From the NCBI GenBank assembly GCA_014860665.1, contig JACZJI010000135.1, forward strand, positions 1 to 38,961: a DNA stretch of 38,961 bases. The letters run 5' to 3'. Shown here piece after piece: positions 33,582 through 38,961 of this stretch. The position numbers were made by a program, and so were the translations under genes. This DNA comes from Bacteroidales bacterium. Lineage in GTDB: Bacteria > Bacteroidota > Bacteroidia > Bacteroidales > F082. The notes beneath the pieces are model-generated. The model had not been told where the DNA came from. It made no database searches and saw nothing but the letters and a program-made list of their open reading frames with translations. Position 1 is the first letter of the stretch. Every line of letters begins with the position of its first letter.

Positions 33582-35018
33582 TCAGGCAGCAACAACTTCT
33601 TTTACCAGGACACCTTCAGTAGAGAAAGGAGCAGCGCTGTTCACTTTAACTTTAACAAACTGTCCGATCAAACTTTCGTCATCCGATGCAAAACGGACAA
33701 TGATTTTTCCTTCTGTCAATGCTGAAAGGTAACCTTCTTTTCTGTCTTTTCCACGAACCAAAACCTCCATGGTTTTTCCCTTCAGTCCTTTATTGTATTC
33801 CAGTGAGTGCTTCATAAGCTCTTCGGTGAGCATATGATAGCGTTTCTTTTTTTCTTCTTTGGGAATATCATCAGCCCAACGGGAGCTGGCAGCACCAGGT
33901 CGTGGAGAATACTGAGCGATATAAGCCATATTGTATTTGAATTCTTCCATGGCCTTTCGCGTGTTCTCAATCTGGACTTCCGTTTCACCTGTAAATCCGA
34001 CAATGATATCAGTAAACAAGGTAGCTTCCGGTATCAATCGGCGGATGGTTTGAACGATGGCACGATATTTTTCCACGCTGTGTTTCCTGTTCATACGTAC
34101 CAGCACCTCGTCGTCGCCAGACTGTATTGGCAAATGAATTTGCTTTGCAAGGCAGGAATACTGTGAAATCACTTCAATTACTTCATCTTTCATATCCCTT
34201 GGGTGCGGCGAAGTAAAATAAACCCAGAACTTCTTTTCCGACTGATTTCCATATTCGCCAATCATCCTTAAAAGTTCGGCAAAGGAAACTTCCTCACCTT
34301 TCTTGTCCAGACCGTACGAGTTCACATTCTGACCTAACAATGTGATGGATTTGAAACCTTTTTCAACCAGATCTTTCAATTCAGCCATGATTTCATCGGA
34401 AGGACGCGAAACCTCCCGTCCACGGGTGTAAGGCACTGCACAAAATGAACAAAACTTGTTGCAACCATTCTGGATCGGGATGAAAGCCTCAAAACCGGAA
34501 CTGTATTTCGGTACAATGTGCCAGAAAGTTTCGATATCTTTTTCTGGATGCAAAATGCTTTTATCGGAAGGATGGCTCACTCCTGCCAATTTGAAAGCGG
34601 CTTCATTTCTGGACTTAATTACGGGTTTTTCCATTTCTTCCAGTCCTTTATCCAGACTTTGAATTCCGGCCGGAGTCACAATCCCGTATTGCTGGATCAT
34701 TTCCGGAAATTCCGGAAGTTCGCTCATCGGGAACACCAAGTCAAATTGTTTCAGGAATTTTTCTCTGTCAGCAGGCAAAACACACCCCGTAACAAATGTG
34801 AGCAGGTTTTTCTTTTTCCGCCACCTGTCCCACTTCTGCATTTTTGAATACACCTTGTCGATGCCTTTCTGACGGACAGAACAAGCAATCACTCCTAAAA
34901 GATTTGCCTCTTCCTCGTAATCCGTAGGTTCAAAACCCAGCCGTTCCAACACGCGCTGAACCCTTTCCCCATCGGAAATATTCATCTGACATCCCAGTTG
35001 TACTATATGATATTTCAT
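33582..35018 (-). CDS. miaB: MiaB-type tRNA methylthiotransferase (atypical form)
   Basis: 478 aa. It should methylthiolate i6A37 in tRNA. The UPF0004 cysteines are C10 (LGCQMN), C46 (ACSVR, instead of the usual NTCSIR) and C79 (TGC). The radical-SAM cysteines are C186, C190 and C193 (CNKFCSFC), followed by AVPYTRGREVSRP. A TRAM domain ends the protein. Unusual is the long link between the two domains (about 95-175), with FPMSELPEFPEMI and HIVPKYSSGFEAFIPI. From memory these resemble MiaB proteins of Patescibacteria-type genomes more than the usual Bacteroidota enzyme. All six cluster ligands are intact, so it should be active. Middle gene of the operon, 17 bases after the reductase. Confidence 0.9.
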   Translation of the reverse strand: MKYHIVQLGCQMNISDGERVQRVLERLGFEPTDYEEEANLLGVIACSVRQKGIDKVYSKMQKWDRWRKKKNLLTFVTGCVLPADREKFLKQFDLVFPMSELPEFPEMIQQYGIVTPAGIQSLDKGLEEMEKPVIKSRNEAAFKLAGVSHPSDKSILHPEKDIETFWHIVPKYSSGFEAFIPIQNGCNKFCSFCAVPYTRGREVSRPSDEIMAELKDLVEKGFKSITLLGQNVNSYGLDKKGEEVSFAELLRMIGEYGNQSEKKFWVYFTSPHPRDMKDEVIEVISQYSCLAKQIHLPIQSGDDEVLVRMNRKHSVEKYRAIVQTIRRLIPEATLFTDIIVGFTGETEVQIENTRKAMEEFKYNMAYIAQYSPRPGAASSRWADDIPKEEKKKRYHMLTEELMKHSLEYNKGLKGKTMEVLVRGKDRKEGYLSALTEGKIIVRFASDDESLIGQFVKVKVNSAAPFSTEGVLVKEVVAA

Positions 35019-35035
35019 CTTTAAGATTTCCCTGA

Positions 35036-35689
35036 TTAAAAATACACTTCAGCATGCAAATGATCCTGAGGAATACCTTTTGCTTCCAGCAAGTCCATGG
35101 CATCCCTTATCATTTCAAAATTTCCACACAAATAACAATGTGTCTTCGGGTCAAAAGTATGTTGACGAATGTAGTCTGTCACTCTTCCATGAAAATTTCC
35201 TATTTCATCGCGACTAATACAGGAAATATAACGTTCAGCATCATAATCTTTTTTCTCGTATGTTTCCTCGTTGTAGCGAACACCATGTAAAACGGTATAA
35301 TTCAACCCCTTTATACTTCTCACCATGCTATGAAAAGGTGATATTCCGGTGCCGCTTGCTATAAATAAAAAAGGATTATTATTTGACAGAAACTCTTCGT
35401 CAATTGTAAAAAATCCCAATGGCCCCTGAATTTCCACTTCATCCCCAGGAGCCAGCTTTTTCAACTTTTTCGAAACCAATCCATCATCTACTTCTTTTAC
35501 CAATACTTCCAGCATTTCATCATCCACCCCACTATAAATTGAATACTCGCGATGATGAATATCTTCAGCTTTTCCCAATAAGATGTGTTGACCTGGTTCA
35601 AAAACCATATTCTTTCTCTCTATTCCAAGCACAAAAGTAGACTCTGTCAGCTCCCGCACACTCAACACTTTATGATAATTATTATTCAT
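35036..35689 (-). CDS. Ferredoxin/flavodoxin-NAD(P)+ reductase-like flavoprotein
   Basis: 217 aa, two domains. The FAD-binding barrel shows REYSIYSG (47-54, the RxYS motif) and GPLGFF; the nucleotide domain shows IASGTGISPFHSM (about 109-121, G-x-G-x-x-P), YLCGNFEMIRDAMDLL, and a C-terminal AEVYF that stacks on the flavin. It should pass electrons between NAD(P)H and a ferredoxin or flavodoxin. No ferredoxin domain is fused. Being first in an operon with two radical-SAM enzymes, which need low-potential electrons, it is the likely electron feeder (inference). A TATTTTTG -7 element lies 60 bases upstream. Confidence 0.9.
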   Translation of the reverse strand: MNNNYHKVLSVRELTESTFVLGIERKNMVFEPGQHILLGKAEDIHHREYSIYSGVDDEMLEVLVKEVDDGLVSKKLKKLAPGDEVEIQGPLGFFTIDEEFLSNNNPFLFIASGTGISPFHSMVRSIKGLNYTVLHGVRYNEETYEKKDYDAERYISCISRDEIGNFHGRVTDYIRQHTFDPKTHCYLCGNFEMIRDAMDLLEAKGIPQDHLHAEVYF

Positions 35690-35748
35690 TCTTAGAATGC
35701 TTAATTTGTTTTATAGATCTATTTCGTGCAGGTTAAATTTCGGGTTGG

Positions 35749-35756
35749 CAAAAATA
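35749..35756 (-). promoter_or_regulatory. Candidate -7 element for the reductase-miaB-mtaB operon
   Basis: Minus-strand TATTTTTG followed by C, matching TAnnTTTG; TTTA at 35773-35776 is a weak -33 candidate. Confidence 0.45.
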
Positions 35757-35846
35757 GTCAATTTTTATTTTCTAAATGAATTTCAGGTTTTTTACCTGAT
35801 TCTGCTGATTAAAACAGACTCACAAATCGTGATAGACTAAATAAAT

Positions 35847-35875
35847 TAAGCCCGCCTCAATTAGAGGCGGGCTTA
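35847..35875 (-). terminator. Rho-independent terminator after the LruC gene
   Basis: A perfect 12-bp stem TAAGCCCGCCTC (35847-35858) / GAGGCGGGCTTA (35864-35875) with 5-base loop. On the minus strand an AT-rich ATTTATTT tail follows. It lies 30 bases after the LruC stop. Confidence 0.85.
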
Positions 35876-35905
35876 GCAAATTATTAAAACTCTTTTTTAA
35901 TGTTC

Positions 35906-38404
35906 TTAGTGTGGTTGATAAATCAACGATGCATCTCTGTATCCCGGGCTGTCAAGATACCAATCGGGGTAAAGTGTTCCGTTACTTTCAGCCCAATCGG
36001 AAAAGTGCAGGTAAGCACCAAGAATATCCTGTTTTTCAATCGGGTATTGGAAAGTCTGTGGAATGTTGATAGCCCATGGCAAGTTTTTAGCTGTCTTATA
36101 ATAACTTCCTGTTGCCGGATCACTTGCATCATCCCCTGTTCCAAGGAGCGTCTTGTCTGCCAGATCAGTTGGCGGATTATTGGGAAGGTGAACCTCAACA
36201 CCTCTGTTTTGATTCACAATAATAAACGGATTAAAGTTTCCAATATCCATCTTATTATAAGTTACAGCTCCACCAGGAGCAAAACTACCGTTGCTATAGA
36301 AAGTCATATGTACGACTATAGTATCCGGAGTTATAAAAGGAGAAGCCATTTCAGTATTTACGCCAATTCCGGGACCAACATAATGCATCAAACGATAAGC
36401 ATCGTCAAACACAATTACTGTTGCTTTTGACTGCCCGGCTTCAAGTCCGTTAGAAGCCAAATGGATGTACGTATTAGAAGCCAGATCAGAGCCCGTTACG
36501 CTGATAATCTGATTAGGTGAAACGTTTGGCAACTGAAATCCGAAACCGTTGTGGTAAGAAGCTCCAAATGCATGCAGAATAAAAGTGGCAGTGATGGACT
36601 GTACATTATTCTGATCATCCATAGTGGTTGCAAAATCATAATCAACTACAACATCATTAAAGTCATAATCTCCCATGTAAGGCCACAAGTCTTCAAATGC
36701 CAATGAACCATTATAGTTGGAGGTAGTCGTACCACCGCCTGAAGGAGGAGGAGGAGGAGTTGTTCCACCGCCACCGCCAGGATTACTGGTAGTATCACAA
36801 AGTGCGATATTTCCTTTACTGGTTCCGCTTACTATTGTAAAGTCACCATATTTCTGGCCTACAGTAGGATCCTGATCGCATGATGTATTAATGGTTGCAT
36901 TTTTTGAATCGTTTTCATAAATATAGAGGGTTTTATCAAGTGCACCGTCGCATGCAGAACCATTAAATGAAAACTCGTCTCCACTGTTTAATTTTCCACA
37001 GTATACTTGAGCATCATGAGATTTCCCTTTCACAGTCACTTCAGTTGTCCCGCTTCCATCATAACGAAGCGTCAAAGAATAAAGCTGGGTATCACAACCG
37101 CATGTTCCTGAAGTTGGATTTTCGCACAAATGCAGCCCGCCACTGCTTGTTCCGTCCGTTATAGTGAAATCTCCATATACATCACCTTTATAAATCACAA
37201 CGGAACAGGTTGTATGAACAGTAGTATTCTTATTGCCGTTAACGTAGAAATCAACATTGGAGTCAAGTTTTCCATTTTCCCCGGTTCCGTTTATTGTAAT
37301 AGAACCATTCGAATCAACGGTACCCTGATAATAAACATGCCCTGAATCTTCTCCTTTGACAATAATTTGTGCGGAGGAATTTCCTGTATATTTTACCGAC
37401 AATGAGTTAAGGGCGTCCTTACATCCGCAGGTGGCTGTCGATGGACAAGTGAGATAGCCTTTATTCGCCCCCTCATCAAAATTAGTATTGATTAACTCAG
37501 CAAGATCCTGGATGTCGGAAATAGAATAACCGTTTAATCCACCTCCACCAAGTGCGGTGTTGGCAATAGTAAGAAAATCATTAACCGACATTCCATCAAA
37601 AGAAGTACCTGTTCCGGTCCAAACCAAATCACCCAGTTTAATTGAATTAGTTCCAATATAACCTGCTTGTGCAAATGCTACATTAATTTCAGCTGCTACA
37701 ATTTGCCCGGCCCAGTTACCACCAATTTCGTCCGCTTTTTTACCATGCTCTCTGGCTGGATCTGTATAATCTTTTGTTAAAACCACAGAACCACCGCCTC
37801 CGGGAAGAAAATTCCTTACTGCATCCGGTGAAGTCAGTTTTATGGTATAGTGATTAGGGTCTCCCACAACAAGACCATTGGGGAAGGCATCATTAAAATG
37901 TGCATTCAGAATAGTTCCCGGATTATTTCCATGGGCATCTGAACTCCATCCACCCTGGCTGTATGACATTTCACCTGACAAATCACAAGGTGAAGCTTTT
38001 GAGTCTTTGAAACTATTGTAGTTAAACGATAATTGTCCGTCCACACCAGCCAACACTGACTTAAATTTATCGCCGGAGCCATACACCAGCTTCAGCATGT
38101 TGGAAGCAGAAGGAATTGTAATGTCAGCAGTTACCTGACCTGAAGAATTCGGGAAACCGGCATAATACAATTCACTATTATCGTAAGAATAAATCTTCAA
38201 TATCTTGTTAGGGGCCCATGAGGGCACCGTAACGTTTATGGTAACATTTTTAGTAGTTTGCCAGTTAAATGAAGGGCTAACTACCAAATCCCTGAAGTTA
38301 GTCACTGTTGATTGCGCAGGCGCAGGCAATTTGTTACACCCTGCCAATGCAAAAAAAGCCAACAGAAAAAAAGCGCTTATGAGTTTTAATAATCTGCTTT
38401 TCAT
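35906..38404 (-). CDS. LruC-domain secreted lipoprotein with two tandem Cys-containing repeats
   Basis: 832 aa. The signal peptide ends in a lipobox ALAGC, so it is probably surface- or periplasm-anchored. An N-terminal domain (about 30-120) has FRDLVVSPSFNWQTTKNVTI. Two tandem repeats of about 105 residues follow (about 321-425 and 425-535), each with CGC near the start, then a T-S/T-C, a YGDFTI and a final LC or LHLC. A Gly/Pro-rich hinge (GGGGGTTPPPPPSGGG) leads to the LruC domain (about 568-820), opening with FEDLWPYMGDYDFND, an Asp-rich and possibly Ca-binding motif. The start is ATG 38404; a TTG at 38443 is in frame upstream but dismissed. The function of LruC proteins is not established; adhesion or matrix roles are guessed. 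Confidence 0.9.
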   Translation of the reverse strand: MKSRLLKLISAFFLLAFFALAGCNKLPAPAQSTVTNFRDLVVSPSFNWQTTKNVTINVTVPSWAPNKILKIYSYDNSELYYAGFPNSSGQVTADITIPSASNMLKLVYGSGDKFKSVLAGVDGQLSFNYNSFKDSKASPCDLSGEMSYSQGGWSSDAHGNNPGTILNAHFNDAFPNGLVVGDPNHYTIKLTSPDAVRNFLPGGGGSVVLTKDYTDPAREHGKKADEIGGNWAGQIVAAEINVAFAQAGYIGTNSIKLGDLVWTGTGTSFDGMSVNDFLTIANTALGGGGLNGYSISDIQDLAELINTNFDEGANKGYLTCPSTATCGCKDALNSLSVKYTGNSSAQIIVKGEDSGHVYYQGTVDSNGSITINGTGENGKLDSNVDFYVNGNKNTTVHTTCSVVIYKGDVYGDFTITDGTSSGGLHLCENPTSGTCGCDTQLYSLTLRYDGSGTTEVTVKGKSHDAQVYCGKLNSGDEFSFNGSACDGALDKTLYIYENDSKNATINTSCDQDPTVGQKYGDFTIVSGTSKGNIALCDTTSNPGGGGGTTPPPPPSGGGTTTSNYNGSLAFEDLWPYMGDYDFNDVVVDYDFATTMDDQNNVQSITATFILHAFGASYHNGFGFQLPNVSPNQIISVTGSDLASNTYIHLASNGLEAGQSKATVIVFDDAYRLMHYVGPGIGVNTEMASPFITPDTIVVHMTFYSNGSFAPGGAVTYNKMDIGNFNPFIIVNQNRGVEVHLPNNPPTDLADKTLLGTGDDASDPATGSYYKTAKNLPWAINIPQTFQYPIEKQDILGAYLHFSDWAESNGTLYPDWYLDSPGYRDASLIYQPH

Positions 38405-38756
38405 ATTATTCGTATTTATAATTTCATATTTAGAGATTTTCAATAAAATTAATTCCTTTTTTCAATAGTGATAACAACTTTGAGCACTGATTAATCAACA
38501 CCCTAATGTTATCACCTATTTACGGGACAAAAAACCGTGCCATAAAATTCAATTTCACTATACCATTGAAAACAAACTATTTACGAAATAAATTATATTT
38601 TCTTTATTTCTAATAATTCCCAAATCGGGAACCAGAATTCCCCAAAAGAGAAGCATGAAAATCAGATGCATAAGAACGAAAATCATTTTGCAGTGCAACA
38701 AAAAAATCTATCTGTTTAACTTTTGAATTGAACAGGTACTCCGGATTAATAAGATA
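38405..38756. other. Intergenic region, 352 bp
   Basis: AT-rich spacer upstream of the LruC gene (minus strand). Its main feature is a nested dyad at 38468-38515. I find no -7 element matching TAnnTTTG on the minus strand, and no gene. Confidence 0.65.
38468..38515. repeat. Nested dyad upstream of the LruC gene
   Basis: GTGATAAC (38468-38475) is mirrored by GTTATCAC (38508-38515), and with one bulged base the arms extend to about 12 bp. Within it TGATTAATCA (38488-38497) is a perfect 10-bp palindrome whose centre lies one base from the centre of the outer dyad. Possible operator or leader hairpin, 64-111 bases before the ATG. Confidence 0.5.
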
Positions 38757-38961
38757 CTACAAAGGAATCCGAAGCTTGTTGTAAATAAAATGCAACAGCC
38801 ATGCAGGGCCTACCAACAAAAATTGCAAATCTTTAAAAAAAGATGGTTTTGCTCCCTCAATGGCATGGCCAATAAACTGTCCGATCCAGGCAACCACAAA
38901 AATGATAACGGAAAATAACCACAAAGGCATGAAACCTGCCCCGGCAATCAATGCATTTCCC
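38757..38961 (-). CDS. Mpo1-like (DUF962) membrane protein, partial
   Basis: The C-terminal ~67 residues of a protein whose start lies beyond the right end. Two hydrophobic segments are present; between them WIGQFIGHAIEGAKPSFFKD and then LLVGPAWLLHF give the recognisable DUF962 end, with histidines in conserved positions. Yeast Mpo1 of this family is an Fe(II)-dependent dioxygenase that shortens 2-hydroxy fatty acids in the ER; the bacterial role is not known. No terminator is evident after the stop. Confidence 0.8.
   Translation of the reverse strand, partial: GNALIAGAGFMPLWLFSVIIFVVAWIGQFIGHAIEGAKPSFFKDLQFLLVGPAWLLHFIYNKLRIPL

Noticed and set aside
1..38961. Search for CRISPR arrays, IS ends, phage genes, tRNAs and rRNAs
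   Set aside because: Reading both strands I saw no regular spaced repeats, transposase or integrase motifs, and no cloverleaf or rRNA signatures; a tRNAscan/Infernal run would settle the RNA genes.

Overview
The window looks like chromosomal DNA from a Bacteroidota bacterium, probably a Bacteroidales/Marinilabiliales-type lineage (an inference; no rRNA is present to test it). The reasons are family content typical of that phylum (YfhO with a DUF4834 partner, DUF5916/CBM9, LruC-domain protein, a single-RRM protein, M13 peptidase lipoprotein, DnaX with a long tau-like tail), AT-rich intergenic DNA, and many TAnnTTTG -7 elements upstream of genes instead of sigma70 boxes. I see no phage, transposase, CRISPR array, tRNA or rRNA. 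The right end cuts a gene.

Left part (1-10.6 kb, all + strand). A lipoprotein type B carboxylesterase ends in a strong hairpin terminator. It is followed by a three-gene exporter operon (NEW3-type membrane-anchored Ig-like protein, ABC ATPase, ABC-2 permease) with overlapping ends and unusually strong internal Shine-Dalgarno sequences. A very small Cys/His-containing protein gene with its own promoter comes next. Then comes a compact cluster of YceI-like protein, predicted beta-barrel, second YceI-like protein and Rrf2-type regulator with a three-cysteine Fe-S motif, followed by an NhaC-type antiporter.

Middle part (10.7-22.5 kb). This is a surface-polysaccharide region on both strands. On the + strand are a GT4 glycosyltransferase, a Wzx-like flippase and a divergent GpsA. 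On the - strand are a GT2/methyltransferase/GT2 operon and a DUF4834-YfhO-GT4 operon. The convergent genes are packed so tightly that they abut or overlap. A TorF-like outer-membrane protein follows.

Right part (22.8-39 kb). An RRM protein, a DUF5916 outer-membrane protein, two tandem PlsC-like acyltransferases, an M13 metallopeptidase, dnaX, rpsT, an operon of FNR-type reductase, MiaB and MtaB, a large secreted LruC-domain lipoprotein, and a partial Mpo1-like (DUF962) membrane protein. The reductase/methylthiotransferase operon is functionally coherent: a flavin reductase can feed low-potential electrons to the two radical-SAM tRNA-modifying enzymes beside it.

No single locus proves a new system. 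The best candidates for follow-up are the YceI/barrel/Rrf2 cluster, the reductase-MiaB-MtaB operon with its atypical MiaB, and the small CxC protein gene.
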